Translations under genes and position numbers: made by a program
Assembly: GCF_037176765.1 (NCBI RefSeq)
Contig: NC_090021.1
Location: forward strand, 54,896,953 to 54,960,952
Length of the DNA: 64,000 nt
DNA from: Anolis sagrei
Taxonomy: Eukaryota; Chordata; Lepidosauria; Squamata; Anolidae
Reading direction: 5' to 3'
Shown here: in pieces, positions 22,756 to 44,939 of the stretch
Layout: every line of letters starts with the position of its first letter
How positions within the stretch are numbered: position 1 is the stretch's first letter
The notes under the pieces: model-generated
What the model saw: the letters and a program-made list of their open reading frames with translations, nothing else
Database searches by the model: none
Told to the model about the DNA's origin: nothing

Positions 22756-23639
22756 CTAAGTGCAGACTAACTGCAGCAAGAAGAGTATTTGTGACTAAAA
22801 CTTGCAAGCAGAAAATTACATGAAAATCTGCTGTGCCTAAATTCTAAGAGAGACATGCACATTAGCAACATCCGAGAGCAGGTATACTAAGGTAGCTTAC
22901 CTCTAACAGTTGGCAGGACAGGGTCAGAGAAAGGATTTGATTTTAAGGAGGTATGCTTGTATAATTTCAACAGAACATAATTTCCAGGATTAATGTTACA
23001 ATCCTGAGCCCTCTTGGAAGCTTATGAATTATATTGACTTGAGCTGGATTATCATGAAGTAAGTGCATTTAGGTTGATAATCCTTTTGCCCTGTTTCAAA
23101 CTGTGCATCTCTTGAAGGCATATGAACCATATGATTTTTACCAACCTTTTATACTGTTTTGTTTTGATGACATAGTTCTTAAATGGAATGTATTATTGTC
23201 AGCCGTCTGTATCCACAGATTCCGCTATCTATGGTTTTAAAGTATATTAAAATTTTCCAAAAGCAAAAGTTGATTTTGCCGTTTATATAAAAGACACAAT
23301 TTTACTATGCCATTGTATATAATGGGACTTGAAATCCCAGCAGATATAAAGGGTCCATTTATAGTACATACCGCCATAAAGTTATAAAAGCAGAGAAGAC
23401 ATGTGGAGCGCTGCACAGCGCACCTTAACTCCTATCACCCCTAGCCAGCATTCCCAATGGAGAAGACTGGCCACTACAGTCCATAAACATATGGAGGGCT
23501 CCACTTTACTCACTCCTGATTTAATGCCATCGCTTCTGCTCTTCCATAAGAATAAATTAATCAAATTGTATAAGTTACTTCAGAGATGGCACTGTCCAAA
23601 TATGGGACAGTACCTTACAACTGGGCTTAAGCGTTTCCA

Positions 23640-23900
23640 ACACACAACTATTTTTGGCCCAAGTATATAGGTATATAAAATAGGTATGAAAAGCAAAAAT
23701 TTACTGTTAATAAGCAAGCATTTGTAAGCCTTGATAAACGGGCTGATTTTCCTTTTTGCGGAGTACAGCTGAAGCATTTTTGTCAGAGACTACTGTTCGG
23801 AAAACATTTAGTGTTGCCAAAAATTTTGTGACCCCCAACATTGAGTCACGGGGACCCCACTTGGGGTCAATACTTACTGTTTCAAGAGCCTTCAAAGACA
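23640..23900. mobile_element. Nonautonomous DNA element, family D
   Basis: Second copy of the family at 19023. It contains the mirrored motifs TTTGTGACCCCCAACATTGA and CACGGGGACCCCACTTGG. Confidence 0.5.
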
Positions 23901-24169
23901 TTTTCTTGGCCACATGTTATATGGGATATGAGGCAAGTAAGAATGTACATGTATAGCAATACAGTTGCAGTTATTTGATTGTTCTGGATCACTTTACCTT
24001 GGATTTCAATGTTAGCACAGACCTAGTCTCAATTCTTCACAGTGCACTGAGTTAAACACAGAGCATGGTTGTGGTGACCCAAATCACTTTAAAGGGGACA
24101 ATGACTTAGAAGCCATCAGCACCTTTGTGATAGGAGATATTTTGTATATTATTTCCAGAACAGAAAGCA

Positions 24170-25390
24170 AGCATTTATTTATCGTGTCAGAAGCAAATTG
24201 AGAATACAGTTATAATGTATAAAAAACACAAATTTAAAACTTGGCATTATGCTAGATTTCCTTTGACTAGAAGCTGACCACTTGGAATGTCTCGCATGTG
24301 GCTGTAAGGAGGTCCTCCATTGTGCATGTGGCAGGGCTCATACTGCATTGTAGAAGGTAGTCTGTGGTTTGCTCTTTTCCACACTTGCATTTCATGGACT
24401 CCTCTTTGTAGCCCCATTCCTTAAGGTTGGGTCTGCATCTCGTGGTGCCAGAGCACAATCTGTTCAGTGCCTTCCCAGTCACCCAGTCTTCTCTGTGCCC
24501 AGGAGGGAGTTTCTCATCTGGTATCAGCCACTGCTTGAGGTGCTGCATTTTAACCTGCCACTTCTGGACTCTCGCTTGCTGAGGTTTTCCTGCAAGTATC
24601 TGTAGATCTTAGGAAGCTGTTTCTTGATTTAAGACGTTGGCTTGCTGGCTGATATCCAAACAGGTGATGGGCTGGAGATGTCAATGCCTTGGTACTTTAA
24701 CTGCTGGCTGCTAGTTCCTGGTGGATATCAGGTGGTGCAATACCGGCTAAACAATATAATTTCTCCAACAGTGTTGGGCATACATGTCCTGTGATAATGT
24801 GGCATGTCTCATTAAGAGCCACATCCACTGTTTTAACAGGGTGAGATGTATTCCATACTGGGCATGCGAACTCAGCAGTAGAGTAGCAAAGCGCAAGGGC
24901 AGATGTCTTAACTGTATCTGGTTGTGATCCCCAGGTTATGCCAGTCAGATTTCATATGATATTGTTTCTAGCACCCACTTTTTGCTTGATAGTCAAGCAG
25001 TGCTTTTTCTAAGTCAGAGCACAGTCCAGACTAACTTCCAGGTATTTGGGTGTGCTGCAGTGCTCCAGTGGGATTCATTCCCAGGTAATCCTGAGCTCGA
25101 GATGCTTGTCAGTTCTTAAGATGAAAAGCACATGTCTGTGTTTTAGGTGGAGTAGGAATCAGCTGGGTTTCTTTGTAATAGGCAGTAAGAGTGCCTAAAG
25201 CTTTGGGAAGCTTTAGGCACTCTTACTGCCTATTAAAGCTTGAGTGGTGATAGCACAATTGTCAGTATAGATGAAATTCTGTCCCTACTGGCAATAAGCA
25301 AGTAAGCCTCTGTATATTAATGGCTGAAGAACACAAGTTCCCACAATCATTTTAAATCTAGTTGCCTATTGTGGGAAGAGAATAAAGGAT
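24170..25390 (-). mobile_element. Non-LTR retrotransposon (family V), 3' part
   Basis: The 3' tail (TTTGCTTCTGACACGATAAA on the minus strand) lies at about 24175-24200. Upstream come an ORF end with LNRLCSGTTRCRPNLKEWGY and CKCGKEQTTDYLLQC, then an older reverse transcriptase-like region to about 25390. It contains a perfect hairpin at 25177-25234. Many breaks; long dead. Confidence 0.65.
25177..25234. repeat. Perfect 27-bp inverted repeat with a TGGG loop
   Basis: Arms 25177-25203 and 25208-25234 are exact reverse complements separated by four bases (arm start AATAGGCAGTAAGAGTGCC). It lies inside the minus-strand LINE fragment. Confidence 0.95.
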
Positions 25391-25554
25391 TGGGTGTACT
25401 TGGGCTGTTTATGTGACCTAGTACATCAGCATGATTTTTCTTGCAGAATGCAAGTGAATACTGGATTGTTGTGTCCAGGCTAAATGGGGCTTTATATGTG
25501 CGTGTGTGTACACACACCATGAGAAATTACGGTTCTATGACACCACATTCACTT

Positions 25555-25870
25555 GCAGAAAATAGCGAAGACTTTTAGAAAATACTGATGAAAATGAAAG
25601 AAGTTCAAAAGCAACGTGACAATTGAATACTATGAAGACGCAGATTATTCTCCACACCTTTGCTCAATCATTAATCAAAATGAGGAATGCTGCCAATAAA
25701 CCAGAAGACTTGGAAGTGTGGCCGTGAAGGAACTTGATAAGACCCTCAAGCCTAAAGATGTATTATTAAACATCAAAGTCAGAATAATCCAGATCAAAAT
25801 GGTTCTTAAGCCTGATAGGAAGAAAATCAACACATTTGAAATTTGAAGAAGAGTCCTGAGAGCTGGCATA
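25555..25870 (+). mobile_element. RTE-type LINE fragment, plus orientation
   Basis: AATACTGATGAAAATGAAAG and AACATCAAAGTCAGAATAAT match the central RTE/BovB reverse transcriptase region as I recall it. It abuts an opposite-orientation fragment of the same kind. Confidence 0.45.
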
Positions 25871-25889
25871 GAGTTGCTGTTCTTAACTG

Positions 25890-26600
25890 CCGTCAGTCAA
25901 TTTTGACTTTGACCTCAAGTCCCTCTATTGCCAGCCTCCTTTTTAAAATCTTGCTGACTCAGGACTGTGGCTTCCTTTAGTAAGAACCTATCTGGAATAC
26001 TGTCCGCTTTTTCCTATTGCCTTCTAACTTAACAAGCATTATTGTCTTTTTTAGTGAGCCATGCCTTTTCATGATATGACCAAAATGGTTTCCGTTTATT
26101 CATCGAGCGAGAGTTCAGGCTTGATTTCTTCTATGGGTCATTGATTTGTCTTTTTAGCAATCCATGGTGTCCACAGAATTTTTCTTCTGCACTTTTAAAA
26201 CGGAATGATATTCTTCCTATCAGTTTACCCACTGTTCAGCGCCCTTCATTCTTCAGTTTTCACAACTGTACATAGAAGTGGGGAATACAATCCCATGGTC
26301 AGTCCTAAGATACAATGATCTATTTTACACATCAGAAGTTCCTTCATAGCTGTCTTCTTCTGATTTCTTGACTGCAGGCGCCATCCTGAATATCGACCGA
26401 GCCAAAGTATGGAGAATCTTTATTTCAATGTCTTTGCTTATTTCTAAGTTATATAGTTGTCATTATTTTTAGTTTGCTCCATGTTCAACTGTAAATTTGC
26501 CTTTGCACTTTTGTCCTTGATTTTCTGCAATATTCATTCCAAGTTCTTGCTATTTTTTGCTGGTAGTACGGTATAATCTGTCTATTTTAATTTTTTGATG
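25890..26600 (-). mobile_element. RTE-type LINE fragment, minus orientation
   Basis: GAGAGTTCAGGCTTGATTTC, CTGATTTCTTGACTGCAGGC and GACCGAGCCAAAGTATGGAG are recognisable RTE/BovB blocks read in reverse. Strongly decayed. Confidence 0.5.
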
Positions 26601-26624
26601 TCCCCTCCCTAAAGAAATTAGATT

Positions 26625-26930
26625 GGCCCCCACTCGAGTTCAAAAACATGGCTTTTCAGACAGGCCTTTGACCCTGTATAATCTATGATCAGCTCGAGGA
26701 TCGAGTCACTCTGCACTTTGATTTGTTACGGCAAATAGCCAGCTTTATTTGCAGATTCTACTGTGGTTTAGAAAATTTTATAATCTTTTACAATTTTTAT
26801 AATCTTATCAGTTGGGTTTTTATGTGCATTGTTGCTTTAATATTTATCTCACTTTATATACTACCTATGTACTGTTGTTTATAAGCACTTGGGGTGTTTC
26901 TGTGAGCCGCTCCGAGTGGTGGTGAGAAGA
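26625..26930 (+). mobile_element. L2-like LINE, ORF end and 3' UTR
   Basis: AAAAACATGGCTTTTCAGAC and CAGGCCTTTG continue the LINE ORF end; GTGAGCCGCTCCGAGTGG is the tail motif. Confidence 0.55.
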
Positions 26931-26937
26931 TTTAGAC

Positions 26938-27290
26938 CAGGGGTCCTCAAATTAAGGCCCGAGGGCCAAATACGACCCTCCAAGACTGTTTACCCGGCCC
27001 TCGCTCAGGGTCAACCACGTCTGAAATGCCTTGAAAGCATGCAACAACAACAATCCTATCTGATCGGCCAAAAGCAGCCCCACACTTCCCATTGAAATAC
27101 TAATATATTTCTATTTGTTAAAATTGTTCATTTTAATTATTGTATTGTTTTAAAGTTTTTTTTGCACTACAAATAAGATGTGTGCCGTGTGCATAGGAAT
27201 TCTTTTTTTTTTTTCAAATTATAATCCGGCCCTCCAACAGTTTAAGGGAATGTGACCTGGCCCCCTGTTTAAAGAGTCTGAGGACCCCTG
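26938..27290. mobile_element. hAT (Charlie-like) nonautonomous element, 353 bp, with TSD
   Basis: Begins CAGGGGTCCTCAAATTAAGG and ends GTCTGAGGACCCCTG. ATTTAGAC and GTTTAGAC flank it (seven of eight). The subterminal GGCCCGAGGGCC block is typical of this hAT group. Confidence 0.8.
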
Positions 27291-27304
27291 GTTTAGACCA
27301 CTTG

Positions 27305-27425
27305 GCATGGAATGACCCCTTTGGCAGAAAAGATCTTGTAAAACTACAGCTCCCACAAAGCCAAAGCATTGAGCCCTGGCATTTACGTGGTGCCAAACTG
27401 CATTAATTCTACAGTGTAAATGCAC
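27305..27425. mobile_element. Foldback MITE family E, half element
   Basis: CTTGTAAAACTACAGCTCCC, GCATTGAGCCCTGGCA and CTACAGTGTAAATGCACCCC match the right half of the element at 51653-51838. Confidence 0.55.
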
Positions 27426-27444
27426 CCCTTGTTAAGGGGTTTCT

Positions 27445-27935
27445 GTTGTGTCCAATTCTGGGCACCACAATTCAAGAGAGATGTTGACAAGCTGGAATGT
27501 GTCCAGAGGAGGGCAATTAAAATGATAAAGGGTCTGGAGAACAAGCCCTATGAGGAGCGGCTTAAAGAGCTGGGTATGTTTAGCCTGAAGAAGAGAAGGC
27601 TGAGAGGAGATATGATAGCTATGTATAAAAATATGTGAAGAGGGAGCGAACTTGTTTTCTGCTTCCTTGGAGAATAGGACGCGGAACAATGGCTTCAAAC
27701 TACAAGAGAGGAGATTCCATCTGAACATGAGGAAGAACTTCCTGACTGTGAGAGACGTTCAGCAGTGGAACTCTCTGCCCCGGAATGTGGTGGAAGCTCC
27801 TTCTTTGGAAGCTTTTAAACAGAGGCTGGGTGGCCATCTGTCAGGGGTGATTTGAATGCAATGTTCCTGCTTCTTGGCAGGGGGTTGGACTGGATGGCCC
27901 ATGAGGTCTCTTCCAACTCTTTGATTCTATGATAA
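27445..27935 (+). mobile_element. CR1 LINE, 3' end
   Basis: Reads [39 protein letters not shown] and a 3' UTR ending TTGATTCTATGAT. It stops about 20 bases short of the HNRNPU CpG island. 5'-truncated; frame interrupted after the RT end. Confidence 0.85.
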
Positions 27936-28073
27936 GGCCTGAAGGCTTTGGCTGCGCACTTACGGTAATGCTGCGCCAGGGCCTGCACTTACGGTAGCGG
28001 CGCGGGTGGGAGGGAGGGAGAGAGAGAGGAGGGGGAGAGAGGGAGAGCGGGAGCGCGAAGGGGCGTGGCTAGG

Positions 28074-28083
28074 CCATATAAGG
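28074..28083. promoter_or_regulatory. CArG box (CCATATAAGG), possible SRF site / TATA element
   Basis: The ten bases fit the SRF consensus CC(A/T)6GG exactly and also contain a TATAAG core that could position transcription start about 25-30 bases downstream. GC boxes follow directly. Which role it plays cannot be decided from sequence. Confidence 0.5.
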
Positions 28084-28086
28084 CGC

Positions 28087-28102
28087 GGGGCGGGGGCGGG
28101 GC
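28087..28102. promoter_or_regulatory. Overlapping GC boxes (Sp/KLF sites)
   Basis: Two overlapping GGGGCGGGG-type motifs directly follow the CArG/TATA-like element. This arrangement is common in CpG-island promoters of housekeeping genes. Confidence 0.45.
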
Positions 28103-28325
28103 AGCGTGGCGTTGCGTGCTCGACCCCGCGAGGCGCGTCCCCGGCCCCTGCCTCGCGAGCCTTGCTGAAAGGATTTGGCGCCAGGCGGGTCTTTCCTTCC
28201 TTCCTTGCTTGCTTCCTTCCTTCTCCGCAGCCCCCGAGGAAGGTGATCCGGGCCAGCCGCCGACGTCCAGGCCGCACTCCGCTAGAGCCCCCGCCGCCCA
28301 CGGAGAGGCCCTCGCCGCTATCGCC

Positions 28326-39623
<11,298 letters not shown>

Positions 39624-40665
39624 ATTCCCAAATAAAATGAACTGATCCATATTTCTTCAAAACCTTCACAAGAAATCGACTGTTTTCTTTAGTAGGCTAA
39701 CTTTTTAAACATTCCACAAGAGGAAGTGCCTGCAGGTTCCTTTTTTAGAAGCTTTGTGGGTTTTGATTTTTTTTGTACATTTTTAATTGCAGTTTTAAAG
39801 TAAATCTTAAGAGAACCTCAGCATTGTGCACGATAAGAGAATGTGTCAGTATTTCAGGGTTCTACATTTTATCTGTAAAATGTGATTTTTTTTACCACAA
39901 CAAAAGTAAAATGTTGCTTTGTATCTGGTGTCCTCTTATTAAAGGTTTTCTTTTCTCTTTTTTTCTCTTCCCCTCCCAAATTTCTAAGAAACAGTCGTGA
40001 GTCATTAAAACAGAACAGTTAGCAACCAGGCTTTTTTTTAGCCCCCCATGAATATTAATACTGTGTAAATAATGCTCATTACACTCCATCTTCCACTCCA
40101 TCCTCTCTATGCAGTTTCTAGGTATGGAAGAGGGAAAGAAATCAGAGTAGTCTTTTGGCAATAAACCGGGGTGTATTTTTGATTTTTTTTAATTTGGTGA
40201 ATGGTTTTTGAGGGGGCAAAGCAAACCTAAAGCTAAATAGTGAAGGTGGAGTGCATGTAAAACCTGGTTGCATTTGTCTGTAGAGACTCAACTTGTGAAG
40301 GTACACACCATCAACTTTTTTCCATTTGTTCTGCATTTTTGATTCTGAAAAAGCTGGCTCTGCCCATTTCTTATTAAACAAACTTGTTGTAAATCCAGTT
40401 GTCTAATGGGATCTATATGAAGTTAGCTGTGTGTCTGTAACCTTTTCCCCACAAATACTATGTATTTAGTGTGCTTGTAGTAGTAAACTCCACCATTTTG
40501 TAAACAGATGAAATTGTGATTCACCCATTTTATATCTAATTTTAATCATGTTAGTTTTCAGATGGGTGTATCTCTTTAGCCTGCTGATTTATTTCTCTAA
40601 AGAAAGTAGGTGGAAAAAAATAACCTTAGCCGTTTGTTTGCAATAAAATAAAAACATTTTACTCT
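39624..40665 (+). other. HNRNPU: HNRNPU 3' UTR with proximal polyadenylation signals
   Basis: U-rich sequence follows the stop codon. AATAAA hexamers occur at 39631 (only eight bases after the stop, unlikely to be used), 40160 and 40642. The last is followed by a U/GU-rich stretch and is the best candidate for the main cleavage site at about 40660-40670. Confidence 0.6.
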
Positions 40666-40689
40666 TGTTCTGGGATTCTCACCACATTG

Positions 40690-43420
40690 GTCTAAAATCC
40701 CTTTAATGGCAGAAGGAAGGATATACAAATGCATAGAGAGTTGTATATACACCACATACATACTTTCACCCAAGGAGAAGTATTTGATTCAGCGTGTAAG
40801 CAATGGCCACATTTGGAATTGTATGCTTTCTCCTCAGGAGCACAGTGAGCCTTGCCCCAAATGCTTTCTTTATTGTAGCATTTGATGCAAACATGTTGAA
40901 TAGTATTCCAGAAACCTTGTAAGGATGAGTACAAATGAGAAATACAATGTTAATGGTGGCTAACCTGCTCCAGTGGAGGGAATACCTGTATCAGACCTGC
41001 AAGTCACTTGGGGAGTTGGGGAGGCATGATGGGATGTGAACTGCATGCCTGTTACTTTTTGCTCTGCTGTTTTAATCTAGAAGTTGGTTGCTTAGATGGA
41101 GGGGCTGGGGAAGAGGGGAAAGCATCTAATTTGAGAACACATGACAGCTGTGATTTGCAGCTCAGGGGCCTACACCCCAGTGAAGTTTACCAGCCCTGAC
41201 TACCAGAAACTCCTGACGTATGATTAGTATGTAGTTGTAATACATTGCAGGGTGGGGCCATGAACTCTGAACTACCCATCTCAAAATTCCAAATCCTTGA
41301 CAAAGATTACGCCCAGAAAACCTGTTTTCTTTTGCATTTAAACTCAAAATGGTGACAAGAAGTGTCTGGTTGCCTTTCTGAGGGACTGCAGAGAAAAAAA
41401 AGGTAATATTTGGTTTTACTGTGGGAAATAGTGTATCTGCCGTATTGCACACTATCAGCAGATGTAGCCCGTTGGGTTCTCTAAACAAAATATGGGTAGA
41501 TGTGGCAAAACCACTTGAGCATCTCTTGCCTAAGAAAACCTTATGAAATTCATGAGATTGCCCTAAATCAACAGGCAAATTTCATAGGTATGAAGGCAGT
41601 ACAATCTCAGTTATGATTTTATTGAGTATAAAGAGGTACAGAGAATCACTGTTTATTAATATTTTGATAGAAACCCATTAACCGCTATTGAGGCTTCAAT
41701 GAGCCGATATCTAGCAACATCTAGACAATGTCTCCCCACTCTGGGTTTTGATCATTCAAAAGCAAAGGATGGGTAAATCTGCCATTGCAGAAACATGACA
41801 GATGGCTTATACCTGGTTTCAGTAGCTGGGAGTCCTACTTGAGGTTGGTGTAAGCAATTTTGGAGCTGCATCTTTGCATCCCACCCTTGCAGTGATTTCT
41901 ACCCTCATTGCCTCTGCCACAATTATTTTCAAGCTGGTTTAGTCACAGCTGCCACTTTCTGTATTCCATAGTAACCTTCCCATTCCAATCTGTTCCAGAT
42001 TATAAAATGAGACAGGCACCCTTCAAATTCTTCTATAGAAGATAAGCAAACGAATAACTTGTATTGTGCCAGAGTGGTCTTTTATTACTTGTCAAGGCAC
42101 TTTGGTCTTTTGGTTGTTACTGAGTGCCTTCAGGCCACTTCTGGCTTCAGACCCACCCTAATGTGTCCCTATCACAAGGTTTTCTTAACAAGGTTTCTTC
42201 AGGGAATGTTTGCCTTTGACTTTTAGATCCTGAGAAAGAGTGATTTGTCCAGGGTCAAGTGGCTTCAGAATAACTAATGGGCAGTAGACAGCAGTTGAGC
42301 TTTAAGGCAAATGAGAAGACCTGGTTTAAGATGTTTGAAAATGTTATTTTATTAAATTTAACGATGTGGTCTGGGGAAAGCAGAATTGAACCAATGTGTG
42401 GTCTTGGTAGCATGTGAGCCATGCCTTTCTGTTATGGCAAGGTCTGAACTTTGTACAACTTTTTTCAAGATGCTAATGGGGTTGGTTTCTTGCTGGGGTT
42501 TCCAAACAGGCCAATGATAGTGATAATCCATCATTTAATACATGTGGAAATGCTGTAGCACATATAGACATCACTGTCTTTAAAATGCGAACAGTATCTA
42601 AACAAACATGTTTTACCCTTCTGGACCATTTGAGCAGGATAATTGCGGCTTTCTACATATTAGGGCTATAGTTTCATTTATGTGTGCAAAATTGTGATAT
42701 TAGAAAGAATTGTGGTATTTCTGCTCAACTGTAACACTTGAAGAGAACCCTTGCTGTAATGCCCAGGATGTTGCTATCTGAATCAAACTGTTTGTCCCCA
42801 CTAGTCTCACTAAAGCAAGAACTTGGTAGTCATTTATATGCCAGAGGATTTAACTAAAGCTCTTGATAAGTCTCTCAATCTTGGGGCTTCCATTAGACTA
42901 AGTCAACTTTCAAATGCAGTGTAAGTAGTTAATAACAAGAAACAAATTACTTAGCTGTGACTAACAATTTGGGCTCAATGATGCTGTTACCTTAGCAACT
43001 ACTGAATTCCAGTATTTATTTAACCAGTATGGCTCCTTGATTTTATTTCTGCATTGTATATCTGCTTTCCACTTTCAGAAACCTGGATACGGTCATAAGT
43101 CTCACATGTATTATGTGTATTTTAGAAAATGAGGAATTGGCCATAGTTTGTTTTTAGCAATGCTTGGGAGAGTCCCAGATGCAATCCTGTTAACAATACC
43201 CGGTAGAACCTTATTTTGTCACCTGCAGCCTCCCAGTTGCTGTCTTAAGGGTAGTAAAATGCAGATTCCTTAGTTTAACATTAATCACATTTACCTTGCA
43301 TTCTGCATCTCTGCTTTGTTTACTCTTGCTTGATGATGAGTTCTAAAGGACTCAAATGCTTGCACAGTATTTTGTGACCTGTTTGCTTAATAAAGATATT
43401 GCCCTTACATGGATTTTGAA
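40690..43420 (+). other. Repeat-poor stretch downstream of HNRNPU, possible extended 3' UTR
   Basis: No coding exon is recognised here. Apart from one eroded SINE at about 42110-42290, no repeat family seen elsewhere in the window is visible, unlike all other intergenic stretches. An AATAAA at 43389 sits in TTGCTTAATAAAGATATTGC, a well-formed end context. It may be an alternative long 3' UTR of HNRNPU or a separate noncoding transcript. Confidence 0.35.
42110..42290 (-). mobile_element. MIR-like tRNA SINE, eroded
   Basis: GAGTGCCTTCAGGCCACTTC, AGGTTTCTTCAGGGAATG and GTGATTTGTCCAGGGTCA follow the family order. Confidence 0.5.
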
Positions 43421-44042
43421 TTTAGAATCTTTTGATAAGCACTACTCTTTAGCTACATAGCTAAAGAATATTTAAATATTTTGATGTATTGTCATGGAGA
43501 GTGGCTAAGTAGAGAGAAAGTGAAATGACTGGGTGTTTGTTTTTTTTCCATCAAATCCTGTAAAGGATGTGGACAATTGAGGAAATCTGTTATTCTTTTA
43601 GTATGATCTTATAGGCAGTAATTTTCAGGATAATCATGTTAGTCTGTTGCATCAAAAAGAAACATCATATGGAACTAAAGACCAACTTATTTACTAAGGC
43701 ATAAGCTTTCAAGTATGCTTCAGAATTAAAAGGTTATTTTACGGAAGCTTATGTTGTTACAGACATGAGGCTGGCATCCTATTCAGTGGTTATGAGATCT
43801 CAATCTGGACTTATGATCTCATAATTGTTGGGCATTAACAGTTATAGTCATTAATGGCTCAAGGTGTTCCCATCTTTTCAGTCTGGCAATGTCTCAACCA
43901 ATAGATTTACAGGATCTCAGCTACTAATCTTTAATATCTCAAGTTCCTTTAACACTGTATTTTCATAGTTCATTATTTATGAACTATGATTATTAAATAT
44001 TATTATTTAATAATATGAAGGCATTTCCCCTTACTTTATGTA

Positions 44043-44360
44043 CAGGTTGAGCGTCCTTTTTCCTGAATTGTGCAATCCAAAACATTTCAAAATTCATCAC
44101 TGTCCACATGACTGGTTGAGATAGTGACATTTTTGCTTTCTGATGGCTCAATATAAATAGTTTGTTTCGTGCACAAAGCTATTAAAAGTAATGTATAAAA
44201 TTATCTTCAGGCTATATGTATAAAGTGTATATGAAATATAAATTAATTTTGTGTTGAAACTTGGCTCCTATCTCCAACATATTTCATTAAGTACATACAA
44301 ATAAATGCAGGTATTTCAAAATCTGAAAAAAAATCAAAACACGGTCCCAGGCATTTTGGG
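44043..44360. mobile_element. Tigger/pogo-like miniature element
   Basis: ACAGGTTGAGCGTCCTTTTT at the left, CATCACTGTCCACATGACTG inside, and GGTCCCAGGCATTTTGGGAT at the right recall a MER8-type Tigger miniature element. A shorter copy is at 7141. Confidence 0.45.
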
Positions 44361-44684
44361 ATGACATACCTAAACTATGTTAATAGAGGATTTTTGCAAA
44401 GCCCCAAAAACTTAAACAACACAAAACATGGAGGTATAGAGAATGAGGAGTAACAAACACTTGCAATTTATCAAACCTTGATTTGAAGAAATCAGCATAG
44501 ATCAAGGCAGATCAAGTACAATCTAGGAAACCCAAATCCTCCACTGCACAAACCTCTTCAGTGCAAGCCGAGTTACAGCCAGTTGCTTAAACTATATAGC
44601 TAAAGGTATCTACTGTCCTGAGCATCCATGGGGAGACAGGGCAGGATATAACGTTTTTTAAAAATTATTTATTATCTAAATATC

Positions 44685-44830
44685 TGTTACTGTGCCATCA
44701 AGTCCTTGACTTATAGTGACTCAAGCAAACCTATTATGGGGTCTTCTTGGCAAGGAGTGTCCATGGCAAAGGGGATTTCTACTCTGGATTCTAGTCCAAC
44801 ACTCACTATTTCACCATGCCAGTTCTTAAT
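44685..44830 (-). mobile_element. MIR-like tRNA SINE, partial
   Basis: GTGCCATCAAGTCCTTGACT, ATTATGGGGTCTTCTTGGCA and TCTAGTCCAACACTCA match the family tail and head remnants. Confidence 0.5.
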
Positions 44831-44939
44831 AATAACCATTCTTTTTTTCTGCTTCTCAGCCATGGCATTCAAAGTTTGCCTTGCAAGAGTGTTCTATTAG
44901 GAGTACCTACTAGATTAAAAATGAGCAATTTTTCTACAT

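Noticed and set aside
28065-28325. In-frame extension upstream of the HNRNPU ATG
   Set aside because: It has no upstream ATG of its own near the start, runs through the CArG/GC-box promoter and is not like any HNRNPU N-terminus.
43968-44022. AT-rich palindromes (CATAGTTCATTATTTATGAAC and neighbours)
   Set aside because: Short, AT-only inverted repeats are expected by chance in such DNA and have no context.
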